A stretch of DNA of 64,000 nt, from assembly GCF_047250385.1 (NCBI RefSeq), contig NZ_JBLBVM010000054.1, forward strand, positions 1-64,000. Direction: 5' to 3'. Position 1 is the stretch's first letter, and every line of letters starts with the position of its first letter. A program made the position numbers and the translations under genes. This DNA is from Glaciecola sp047250385. Its GTDB lineage: Bacteria > Pseudomonadota > Gammaproteobacteria > Enterobacterales > Alteromonadaceae. The notes beneath the pieces are model-generated. The model ran no database searches, was not told the DNA's origin, and saw nothing but the letters and a program-made list of their open reading frames with translations. Positions 26,401 to 34,900 of the stretch are shown piece by piece.

Positions 26401-27316
26401 CATTCACGTTAAACAACCAGCCGTCATCGGAAGGCTGCGCAACAAAAACACCTGACTCGATGCCACTGGTTAAATCAACGACCTCTTGCTTCCAAATAAA
26501 ACGCGTTGGTTTGATATTGCCGTAAACCTTGGTAATGCTTTTGCGATTAATATCAGCCCAAAACTCAAAATTAGCTCGGCCCTCTAGTAGTTCACTCTCT
26601 AAGGCCGAGAACTCATTTATCCAAGGCGATACATCCAGTTCATCTGCTTTCGCATAAATAGTGCCGTCGAAGTCATCAGCGCGCCCTCTCAAATCGATCA
26701 CAAACACCGCTGAATTGCTTGCCAACTCCGAAACGCTAATTAGACCAGAGCCTTGGTGGCGATCGCCTTTGTTTAGCCATGATAAATTCGCAATATCGAA
26801 GGACTGCCGGTTGTTTGCACCACTGATAGTCACTTCACTATTGACCAAAGAGAAACTCTGAAGCTGCTCCAAAAACAAACCTTCTAAAGCATCTAATATT
26901 GGATAGTCATTGTTTGAGCTTTGAATGCGTTGCAAATCAACATCGAGTAGCAAGCCATCGAGACTAAAGTTTTTTGAGGAAATTTGCTGGGTAAGTAATG
27001 AATCCCAAAAGTCGATTTCAACATAAATATTGCTAATATTGAGTTCTATGGGTGATCTATCGCTTTGCTCTAAAGTGACTCCCTCAAGCACAAGCGCTGG
27101 CCCAACCCCCTGCCAAGACGCAGAAATTGATTCTATTTTGAGGTCGACGCCATATTCAATACTGGCGTACTCTTCAAAGAACTCTTTCTTGTCATTCAGT
27201 AAAGGTAAAGAGTAGCGTAACAGGCTCATTAATAGCGCGAAAACCACTAATGTGATCGCGACTAAAGTCCATAATTTTCGGACAATATAAGTTGCTACGA
27301 CTGACAGTTTGTTCAC
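23462..27316 (-). CDS. yhdP: YhdP family AsmA-like envelope lipid-transport protein
   Basis: This very large 1284-residue protein has one N-terminal membrane helix (LWTLVAITLVVFALLMSLL), and the rest is periplasmic. It carries a DUF3971-type region and an AsmA-like C-terminus (VSFTPNVTGNLPVLVYFMVN, then PPTALAALALDQVL). In E. coli, YhdP, TamB and YdbH are the major candidates for bridging the periplasm and moving phospholipids to the outer membrane. Length is close to the E. coli protein (about 1266). The ATG overlaps the rng stop by four bases. A non-conserved proline/acid-rich tail ends the protein. Confidence 0.92.
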   Translation of the reverse strand: MNKLSVVATYIVRKLWTLVAITLVVFALLMSLLRYSLPLLNDKKEFFEEYASIEYGVDLKIESISASWQGVGPALVLEGVTLEQSDRSPIELNISNIYVEIDFWDSLLTQQISSKNFSLDGLLLDVDLQRIQSSNNDYPILDALEGLFLEQLQSFSLVNSEVTISGANNRQSFDIANLSWLNKGDRHQGSGLISVSELASNSAVFVIDLRGRADDFDGTIYAKADELDVSPWINEFSALESELLEGRANFEFWADINRKSITKVYGNIKPTRFIWKQEVVDLTSGIESGVFVAQPSDDGWLFNVNELTLSVYDKTLITNWRGSLSQQGELQVQSADDFSIKPLLPIVGLFSGDLLKQLNMLSPESTVSELAIQSRLTGFAAHFKLNEIEWNKSEGIPGVKGLNADLYWHKNVGAIRVEGSDVDFIADNIFPESLSIDNIDMPIQFYQSDDDWIVRSTSGVIELPETQITPQFEYHVNQAFLSLAADIGEFEVSSIRKFLPLEPYLGDGVSKYVNNAFIERGKISSAQVLWYGQFSQFPFDQNEGVFQASIDIEDADFSFSKDWTSIEGLDLNIGFENLALTMQSSKATINGIKIDKLRGFIPMLVRGADLIIEANATGSGAALSQLLLNSSLSEGLGKTLSNDILVSHDLSTQLSLHIPLDEPAKTSASGIVTLKDNFVRIPKLLLELDKVNGQVSFDNDKVVFSKLKADLLEQPLIADFKGASINDEYRFDVSVEGDWELSPLVPQVSSELGEYVNGRAAWNSSINVAIGKDDFTYMATVFSKLDKVNSILPVPFDKKEGDKKTIKLIASGNKQASNIKLALGDMVNFDGILPHKELQFSRAHLAIGETDFVGRGVGFSISANLPQIHLATWYQSISALLAGGIDEANADKKPLFEAPQRIFIETDNLILAGQALTDVDATVKTVNKDWILDVMSDEAKAQITFHDRWTEEGIEINADFVRFDNWVEQEEQLRPEIEPQSLPRIRVNCRDCQIFGNRLGEVKFESFPNDDGLRLEDIQINGPNGSIRANGQWYKRNGDHYTFINGDLKSGDFGGFLKDFQFDSGIKDSEAQMDFAFTWKASPLDFSFDYLDGEMQWELSDGYITELSDKGSRIFTLLSLDSLVRKLSLDFRDVFAQGFFYDEMQGSLQITEGKADTRDTKIDGGAGEMEIYGYTDLVTKELNYNVSFTPNVTGNLPVLVYFMVNPPTALAALALDQVLTSAKVISNVNYSITGSINEPILVETGRESTEVALPARRDELPIPNDEFIPPTPEDTLMMEVNDGS

Positions 27317-28779
27317 ATCATTACCACATCAAATTTGTCTTGATGATACAACAACTCCGTTTGTATTTTGATTTGCTTGGACACGAACACTTCCAATTCG
27401 GCCAACATATGAGATTCTTCACCTAGCAGGGCATCGGCAACGACCGAAGACGCGTAAACGACGAATTTGTCAGCATCGTATGCTCGATTAACTCGTACAA
27501 TTTCGCGCATAATTTCAAAGCAAATGGTTTCTACCGTTTTGATACTGCCTCGCCCCTTACAAGCTGGGCATTCTCCGCACAAAACATGTTCCAAGCTTTC
27601 TCGAGTGCGTTTTCGCGTCATCTCAATCAGGCCTAAAGCGGTGAAACCATGAATATTCGACTTTGCTCTGTCTTTACTCATTGCCACTTCTAGACTATGT
27701 AAGACACGTCTTTTGTGATCTTGTTCCGTCATATCGATAAAATCGATGAGGATCATGCCGCCTAAGTTGCGCAAGCGCAATTGTCTGGCAATCGCCAAGG
27801 TTGCTTCAATATTGGTGTTGAAGATAGTTTCTTCTAAATTACGATGGCCAACAAATGCCCCAGTATTGATGTCTATGGTGGTCATCGCTTCTGTTTGATC
27901 GATTATTAGATAACCGCCGGATTTTAAATCGACGCGTCGTTCAAGAACTCGCTGCGCTTCATTCTCAACATCATATAAATCGAAGATGGGCCTTTCGCCC
28001 TTGTAATATTCCAGCTTGCTACTGAGTTCCGGCACATAGTCTTTGGTGAATTGCTGAAGTTCTGTGTAAGATAATTTAGAGTCGATACGAATTCTGTCTA
28101 ACTCGGTGCCCACAAAGTCTCGCAACACGCGTCTTGCTAGCGGCAGGTCTTCATATAGCACATGTGACTTCTTCACTTTCAGGCGTGATTGAATTTTTGA
28201 CCATAAGCGGCGCAGGAAGTCAGCGTCTTGATGCAATTCAGTTTCAGAAACACCTTCGGCAGCGGTACGCAAAATAAAACCACCATTCTCATCACATAAA
28301 GATTCGACCAATTGCTTGAGTCGCTCACGTTCAGTTTCATCTTCAATACGCTGGGAAATTCCTACATGTGTGACGTTGGGCATGAATACCAAGTAACGAG
28401 AAGGTAAAGTGATGTCTGTGGTGAGGCGTGCACCTTTAGTGCCCAATGGGTCTTTCACAACTTGAACAACGATATCTTGACCGTCTCTAACTAGTTCACG
28501 AATGTCTTTCTTTTCAATTGCAGTTTCAGAAACTTCATCAGCAATTTCATCATGCACCGCTATGTCGGATGCATGCAGGAAAGCAGCTTTATCCAAACCA
28601 ATATCGACGAAAGCGGCTTGCATACCTGGCAGGACTCTACTGACCTTGCCGCGATAAATGTTGCCTACTAAGCCTTTTTTAGTGTGTCGTTCGATATGAA
28701 TTTCTTGCAGAATACCATTCTCGATCAAAGCGACCCGAGATTCTGATGGCGTGACATTAATTAACAGCTCTGCGCTCAT
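27313..28779 (-). CDS. rng: Ribonuclease G
   Basis: This 488-residue endoribonuclease of the RNase E/G family matures the 5' end of 16S rRNA and degrades some mRNAs. The N-terminal S1 domain (GNIYRGKVSRVLPGMQAAFV, then DIGLDKAAFLHASDI) and the DNase I-like catalytic core (GGYLIIDQTEAMTTIDINTG; GGMILIDFIDM) are intact, with the zinc-link CGECPACKG. The C-terminal scaffold of RNase E is absent, which fixes the identity as RNase G. It overlaps maf and yhdP by four bases each. Confidence 0.96.
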   Translation of the reverse strand: MSAELLINVTPSESRVALIENGILQEIHIERHTKKGLVGNIYRGKVSRVLPGMQAAFVDIGLDKAAFLHASDIAVHDEIADEVSETAIEKKDIRELVRDGQDIVVQVVKDPLGTKGARLTTDITLPSRYLVFMPNVTHVGISQRIEDETERERLKQLVESLCDENGGFILRTAAEGVSETELHQDADFLRRLWSKIQSRLKVKKSHVLYEDLPLARRVLRDFVGTELDRIRIDSKLSYTELQQFTKDYVPELSSKLEYYKGERPIFDLYDVENEAQRVLERRVDLKSGGYLIIDQTEAMTTIDINTGAFVGHRNLEETIFNTNIEATLAIARQLRLRNLGGMILIDFIDMTEQDHKRRVLHSLEVAMSKDRAKSNIHGFTALGLIEMTRKRTRESLEHVLCGECPACKGRGSIKTVETICFEIMREIVRVNRAYDADKFVVYASSVVADALLGEESHMLAELEVFVSKQIKIQTELLYHQDKFDVVMM

Positions 28780-29360
28780 TCATGTATTCCCATTTCTGCT
28801 AACATTGTATTGGTTTCGACCAAAGGTAATCCAACAACATTGCTATAACTGCCGTTGATCCGTTTAACAAACTTACCGCCAATGCCCTGAATAGCGTAAC
28901 TTCCGGCTTTATCTTGAGGCTCACCCGTTTGCCAATAGGCTTGTATTTGCTGGTTGCTTAACGAAGTAAATTCAACTTCTGTCTTTACTAATGACGAAAT
29001 TTGTTTTGATGCACTAATTATAGCAACGCCTGTCATCACAACATGGCGTTGGCCTGATAATTTATTTAGTATTTTAATACTATCATTTTGGCTTGTTGGT
29101 TTGCCAAAGATTTCATTCCCAAAGGTAACGATAGTATCAGCTCCAATAACTATCGCATCGGGGTTTTTAGCCCATATAAGCTGTGCTTTTGAAACAGCTA
29201 AACGTTTAACAAGCACTTCGGGGAGTTCATTAGGAAGAGGCGTTTCGTCTATATCAGCAGTTTGAATATCGAATTTACTGATGAGTTGCGATAGGAGTTC
29301 ATGGCGACGGCTGGAGGCTGAGGCCAAGATGACTTTGCTGAAGTCATTTGTAGAAACCAT
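28776..29360 (-). CDS. maf: Maf-family nucleoside triphosphate pyrophosphatase (dTTP/UTP type)
   Basis: This 194-residue house-cleaning enzyme of the YhdE branch hydrolyses dTTP and UTP to the monophosphates. Features are LASASSRRHELLSQL with DIDE nearby, the VIGADTIV motif, and the late GKAGSYAIQG-type DKAGSYAIQGIGGKFV. Gene order next to mreD and rng is the same as E. coli yhdE. It overlaps rng by four bases. Confidence 0.92.
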   Translation of the reverse strand: MVSTNDFSKVILASASSRRHELLSQLISKFDIQTADIDETPLPNELPEVLVKRLAVSKAQLIWAKNPDAIVIGADTIVTFGNEIFGKPTSQNDSIKILNKLSGQRHVVMTGVAIISASKQISSLVKTEVEFTSLSNQQIQAYWQTGEPQDKAGSYAIQGIGGKFVKRINGSYSNVVGLPLVETNTMLAEMGIHE

Positions 29361-29361
29361 A

Positions 29362-29838
29362 CTAAGTTACTCTGAGTAGTCTGCGATAACGCCTTAAAAA
29401 CCAAAACAACCATGGCCATAAGAAAACTGATGTGACGACTGGCCACAGGAAGTCAAACCTGAACTGCACACCCGTTAACCAATATTGTAACCAGTAAACA
29501 AGCATGTGATAAAGCATCGATAAAACGAAAATCATAATGGCTTGCTGCACCACACTGTAATTTCGAAAACGTTGATAGTTAGCCGCCACGAGATAAACGG
29601 GGATGGCTAGCGCAAAACTATGCACGCCTAAAGCTGTGCCATATAGTGCGTCTAGTGCAATGCCGCACACCGCGGTTGTACCAATGCTAACTCGATTAGG
29701 TAAGGCCATTGTCCAGTAACATAAAAGCAATAATAGCCAATCGGGGCGATAGACATCAACAAACGCTGGCATTGGCATAATTTGCAGCACAAGTGCGACA
29801 ATGATGCTCGCTGGAATGACAGTTTGATTCAACTTCAC
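29362..29838 (-). CDS. mreD: Rod shape-determining protein MreD
   Basis: This 158-residue inner-membrane protein with about five helices works with MreC, RodA and PBP2 in the elongasome. MPAFVDVYRPDWLLLLLCYW and the PNRVSIGTTAVCGIALDAL stretch are characteristic. It overlaps mreC by four bases (ATGA) and is followed by maf. Confidence 0.92.
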   Translation of the reverse strand: MKLNQTVIPASIIVALVLQIMPMPAFVDVYRPDWLLLLLCYWTMALPNRVSIGTTAVCGIALDALYGTALGVHSFALAIPVYLVAANYQRFRNYSVVQQAIMIFVLSMLYHMLVYWLQYWLTGVQFRFDFLWPVVTSVFLWPWLFWFLRRYRRLLRVT

Positions 29839-30734
29839 TGTGCAGCCTCGGTATTCTCTTCTTGCGGTTCGTCACTTAACACTTCGTCTGGCGCAATAGC
29901 CCCAGTAGGTGCAGACTCTTCAGGCCAAAGAAGTAATAAATATTTGATACGATCTAATTTTGCCAATGGCGTTGCAATAACTTCTGCGAACGGTCGGCTT
30001 TCGTTGCGCACAATTTTTGAAATTGTCGCTACGGGGTAACCCTCAGGGAAAATTTCACCTAAGCCCGACGAAACAAGCACATCCCCCTCACGAATATCAG
30101 CGCTGTGGGGAACATGTTGAAGCTGCATTGCATCTAAATCTCCACCACCCACTGCAATAAAACGCACGTTGTTGCGTTCAATCCTGACTGGAATGGCATG
30201 AGTTACATCAGATATCATTAATACACGGCTGTTGGTAGTACCAACTTCAGATATTTGACCAACAATACCGCTATCATCCAGCACTGACTGACCTAAGAAA
30301 ACGCCATCAATTGCGCCTTTGTTAATCACAATTTGATGACTATAGGGATTTGTATCGACCGCCATGAGTTCAGTGATCATTTTATGCATGCTATCGCGCA
30401 CCGGCGCATCGAGTAATTTTCGCAAGCTTTTATTTTCTTGTTCTAATATACGAAAGCGCTGAAGCTGCTCACTCATCAAGGTAATCTGATTAGTTAGCTC
30501 TTCATTATCTCTGAGAAGTTGTTGGCGAGAACTGAATCGTTCGGCGCTCCAGCTGAGCATTGCACCTGGAAGGTTAGCAATGTATTGAAGCGGGCTTACA
30601 AATGAATTTAAATAAGTTCTTGCCGTGGCAAAGCTGTCAACTTTGGTATCTATTAACATAGCACTTAGTGATAGCACTAAAACAATGGCTAACCTGGTGC
30701 TTAAACTTGGACCACGAGCAAAAACTTCATTCAT
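29835..30734 (-). CDS. mreC: Rod shape-determining protein MreC
   Basis: This 299-residue bitopic elongasome protein activates PBP2. A membrane helix (LAIVLVLSLSAMLI) is followed by a coiled coil (SRQQLLRDNEELTNQITLMS) and the beta domains (GVFLGQSVLDDSGIVGQISE; EGDVLVSSGLGEIFPEGYPV). The acidic C-terminal tail (EEPQEEN-like) is variable in the family. It lies 25 bases after mreB. Confidence 0.95.
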   Translation of the reverse strand: MNEVFARGPSLSTRLAIVLVLSLSAMLIDTKVDSFATARTYLNSFVSPLQYIANLPGAMLSWSAERFSSRQQLLRDNEELTNQITLMSEQLQRFRILEQENKSLRKLLDAPVRDSMHKMITELMAVDTNPYSHQIVINKGAIDGVFLGQSVLDDSGIVGQISEVGTTNSRVLMISDVTHAIPVRIERNNVRFIAVGGGDLDAMQLQHVPHSADIREGDVLVSSGLGEIFPEGYPVATISKIVRNESRPFAEVIATPLAKLDRIKYLLLLWPEESAPTGAIAPDEVLSDEPQEENTEAAQ

Positions 30735-30759
30735 ATTTGGACAAGACTAACGCCAACCT

Positions 30760-31803
30760 TTATTCATAACTGAATAAATCGCCACCATGTAGATCAATCA
30801 TATCGAATGCTTTACCACCGCCACGAGCAACACAAGTAAGTGGGTCGTCAGCAATAACAACTGGAATACCGGTTTCTTCCATTAGCAAGCGATCGAGATC
30901 TTTCAATAATGCACCACCGCCTGTTAACACCATTCCGCGCTCAGAAATATCTGAGGCTAATTCAGGTGGTGACTGCTCAAGGGCAACCATAACAGCACTA
31001 ACAATACCCGATAATGGCTCTTGTAAGGCTTCTAAAATTTCGTTGCTATTTAGAATAAATCCACGAGGCACACCTTCTGCAAGGTTACGTCCGCGCACTT
31101 CGATTTCTTTTACTTCCTCACCTGGATAGGCAGTTCCGATTTCGTGCTTAATTCGTTCTGCTGTTGCTTCACCAATCAGTGAACCAAAGTTTCTGCGAAT
31201 ATAGTTAATAATCGCTTCGTCGAACTTATCACCACCGATTCTTACCGATGAAGAATACACGACACCATTTAGTGAAATGATGGCAACTTCGGTAGTACCA
31301 CCACCGATATCGACCACCATTGAACCTGTTGCTTCAGACACAGGCAGTCCTGCACCGATAGCTGCGGCCATAGGCTCATCAATTAAGTAAACTTCACGAG
31401 CGCCAGCACCAAGCGCAGATTCACGAATTGCGCGGCGTTCAACCTGAGTTGATCCACATGGTACGCAAACTAGCACGCGAGGACTTGGTCTTAAGAAGTT
31501 ATTGTCATGTACTTGTTTAATAAAATGCTGAAGCATTTTTTCTGTGACGTAAAAGTCGGCTATAACTCCGTCTTTCATCGGACGAATTGCTTTGATGTTA
31601 CCTGGCGTTCTACCAAGCATCTGTTTCGCGTCGTGACCAACCGCCGCAACACTTTTCGGACCACCTGCGCGTTCTTGACGTATAGCCACTACTGAGGGCT
31701 CATTTAGAACGATGCCTTGATCCTTTATATAGATCAGCGTATTTGCCGTGCCCAAATCGATCGAAAGATCGTTTGAGAACATGCCTCGCAGCTTTTTAAA
31801 CAT
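30760..31803 (-). CDS. mreB: Actin-like rod shape protein MreB
   Basis: This 347-residue bacterial actin forms membrane-bound filaments that steer wall synthesis. The ATP-binding motifs are intact: SIDLGTANTLIYIKDQG (phosphate 1), VDIGGGTTEVAI (phosphate 2) and VLTGGGALLKDLDRLL (adenosine). The N-terminal amphipathic MFKKLRGMFS is typical of membrane-binding MreB. A promoter candidate lies at 31886-31915; it is also in line behind the msh operon. Confidence 0.98.
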   Translation of the reverse strand: MFKKLRGMFSNDLSIDLGTANTLIYIKDQGIVLNEPSVVAIRQERAGGPKSVAAVGHDAKQMLGRTPGNIKAIRPMKDGVIADFYVTEKMLQHFIKQVHDNNFLRPSPRVLVCVPCGSTQVERRAIRESALGAGAREVYLIDEPMAAAIGAGLPVSEATGSMVVDIGGGTTEVAIISLNGVVYSSSVRIGGDKFDEAIINYIRRNFGSLIGEATAERIKHEIGTAYPGEEVKEIEVRGRNLAEGVPRGFILNSNEILEALQEPLSGIVSAVMVALEQSPPELASDISERGMVLTGGGALLKDLDRLLMEETGIPVVIADDPLTCVARGGGKAFDMIDLHGGDLFSYE

Positions 31804-31885
31804 GGAATGCCTTTACGTTATTTTTGTTGTTTTATATGCCGGCCAATTCAGTATGGGAAATGAACGAGCGTGCACTAATAACAGG

Positions 31886-31915
31886 ATTATAGGGATAATC
31901 CCGTAACTTTACCAA
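31886..31915 (-). promoter_or_regulatory. Candidate sigma-70 promoter of mreBCD
   Basis: On the minus strand TTGGTA (31910-31915), an 18-bp spacer and TATAAT (31886-31891) lie about 85 bp before mreB. The -10 overlaps a short dyad (GGATTAT-AGGG-ATAATCC). Confidence 0.5.
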
Positions 31916-31994
31916 CGCCTTGTCATAAGGGCAAGTAATGCATTTATTAATTCGTTATCGATGGTGATTCTTAAGTACTTTTATTCATCGAATA

Positions 31995-34900
31995 TTAGTC
32001 AAAAACTTCACGCCAATGAATAATTCGGTCGTTTCCACGATAAATACCGAAAGTCGCCACAGCCGATGGATCATCATCGTAAGTACCGTCGTTATCCCAG
32101 TCATATTTCAACCAATCATAAGCTTCATAAGCCACGCCTACTTCACCTTGGTTACCAGTACCTGTTGCCTGTAACTCAATGGCTGAATTTTTACCGGAAA
32201 CAAACTTACCTGTGCCGCCAATGACTGCCGTTAATGCCGGATCGAGGCTGATATTGGAAAGCGTAATTTTACCAGCGTCGTAGCTCGTGCAATTATCAGT
32301 CGGCGTAGCAATAAAGTTAGTACCGTCAAAATGTTCAATTTCCATTGTTTGTGGGAAATTAGACGTTTCTGGCCCAAAGCTATTTTGCACCACTAAGCGA
32401 CCATAGCGGATTTCAACTCCCGTTGGTGAAGCATTAGCTGTAGTGGTAGCGTTTACGTTGTCCGAATCAACAATAGAGGCCGTGGCAAAGTCAATATCCG
32501 AAGTAAATGGAGCAACTATGGCGTTCGCAGAACGGTTGTAATAAAAATTATCGGCATCTGACAATTGATAATGCAATACGCCTCTTGGTAACGCAACGAC
32601 ACCCGGTAAAGCCGTTAAGTCATTTTGACTCAAGGTACCTGTATTCATATTCGCCGTGAGAGTGAGGTTTGTGCTATCGACGCCTAGCGCAACTTGATCT
32701 GCAGTAGGCGTTGTTATGCTCACATCACCAGCGCTTAGCTTCATATAGTCATTCGCGCTACCTTGACTGTCCTGATAGTAATTTCTGGTGATATTTCCTT
32801 GTTTGTTATAAGCCGTAATCGCAAGTACTGGGTTGGTCAAGTATGAAATTGCACCAAGTGTATTTGTCGCTTCGTCCCTTTGCCCGCTATAAGCTGCGTA
32901 TGCGATCGTCGAATCACATTTCGCATGCAGAAAGCCATCGCTAACCACAGTTTGTTTAAAGTGCTCTGGTATGAATCGACCTATATTCACTGCCGTTGAT
33001 GGCACCACAATACTGACATTCCCATAGTTGCTATCTTGAATATCAAGATTGAGCAAGCCCACTTCTGAGTAGTAAGCAGAGCTGAAAGTAGATACGCCTG
33101 AACTGAATCCACTCAATGTAACATCTTGGAAAGTCGGGCTTGTGCTAGAAGACATGGTTGCTCCACTCGCATAAGTTAAATCACCATCAACGCTGCCACT
33201 CAATAGTGGACCAGTGCGCTCTAGCCTGAATTGTATTTGACCTGGCGAGTAATTACTGGTCACAACCCCAAGACTATTGAGTGCTGTCACTGTAAATTCG
33301 AAGTTTTCACCCGCTTTATGTGTTGCACTTGCCGTCGCGTTTGCACCGTTCAATGCTGTTGCACCTGAAGTGGCCGTCACCACCAGCTCGGCAGGACTCA
33401 CCCAAAATGAAGAGCTTGTTCCTGATAAATCAATGCCACCTTCACTATAATCAGCATGCAAACGAATTTGACCGGCGTCGTTATAAAGGGCAGCTGGAAT
33501 AGTTGCAATACTATCTGCGCCAAAATTTAAGGTTGTAGTCGTGCTGCCGGGATATTTCGCAATGTCATTGCCATCAATACTAAAACTGAGGCCGCCTGTG
33601 CCACTAGGACCTACATTCTCTTGTGACATTTCAATGGATTTATCACCGCTGAACAATCCTTCACATACGCCGTTGTTGTTCCTAACTGCTTGTATCCGAA
33701 TAGGAAAACTGGTGCCTGCAATCTGGTTTGAAATCGTTTCGTTAGTTCCTGAATTACCATCCAAGAAGCGGAAGCCTGCATCGGCGAAAACCATATCACA
33801 ACTGGTTGTAGTGCCATCGAAGCAGACGGTTGCACTGTTTGGTGCAATCGACACATTCGGTAAAGAGAAGGTAACCGTTTCTGCCACAGTATAAGGGATA
33901 CTTGCCGTACCCGAGCCCACAAAAGTAATACTGTCTGTGACCGTCGTCGATCCTGTGGCGCTGAGATCAACAGTTACAGCATCGGTACTCAACGTACAAG
34001 AACCATCGTAAGCATTCGTGCAGGCTTGAATTGTGACTTGTTCGGCAGAACACGTTAATCCTTGCCCATCGTGAATGATTTGATAATGATCAATTACCGA
34101 GGGTGTTACACAATCTCCAAAACTGACTTTGCCACCGAGTGCACCATGGCGCAGAACTTCATAGCCCGCAGCAGGTGCTGCTGAAGTACGGATATCATTC
34201 GCAATAGAAACTTCTAAATAGTCGCCCCCACCTCGTTCAAAGAAAATAGCCTCTACCTCGAAAACTGAATCCTGACTCAAGGTGAATGAACCACCGGTAT
34301 TCGAATTTCCGGTAGGCTGCTCAAATCTAAGTTCGTTGCTCGCTCCAGCAGAAGAGCTTCCAAACTTAGTGAACGAAACCGAATCGCCACTTAGCCTGTT
34401 CATAACAAAACTAAAGCCATCATCACTTTCAACGTAAATAGTATAAGTACCCGCTGGAAGACTGAATGTGCCTGAAGTAAAAACAAGAAAATCAGTATCG
34501 CCTACACCAGCACTTGCACCTGGATAAGGCAAAGAGCCGTTATAATCATGTTCTGACCCGCCAAAGTCGATGCGATCAGCTGCACTTGAGCCGCTGGCCG
34601 ATACATTATAAGTACCGCCGCCAATAAGTCCTGTGGCAGGTGAACCTGCAGCAAGCCAAGCACTATGAATATCTAAAGCTTCCGTTGTGTTATTTATTTG
34701 CGTATTACTGCCACTACCATTGATTCTAACGCCAACTGAATTAAGAGTACCCGCAGTTGTGCCACAAGAAGTTTCACATTCGATAACAGCACGAGTGCTT
34801 GCATCATAATTATTTCCTGCCAGCTCATTTTGATAGATACTATCAATTTCACTATCACTAAGTTTGACATTGAATATTTTGAATTCATCTAACTCGCCTT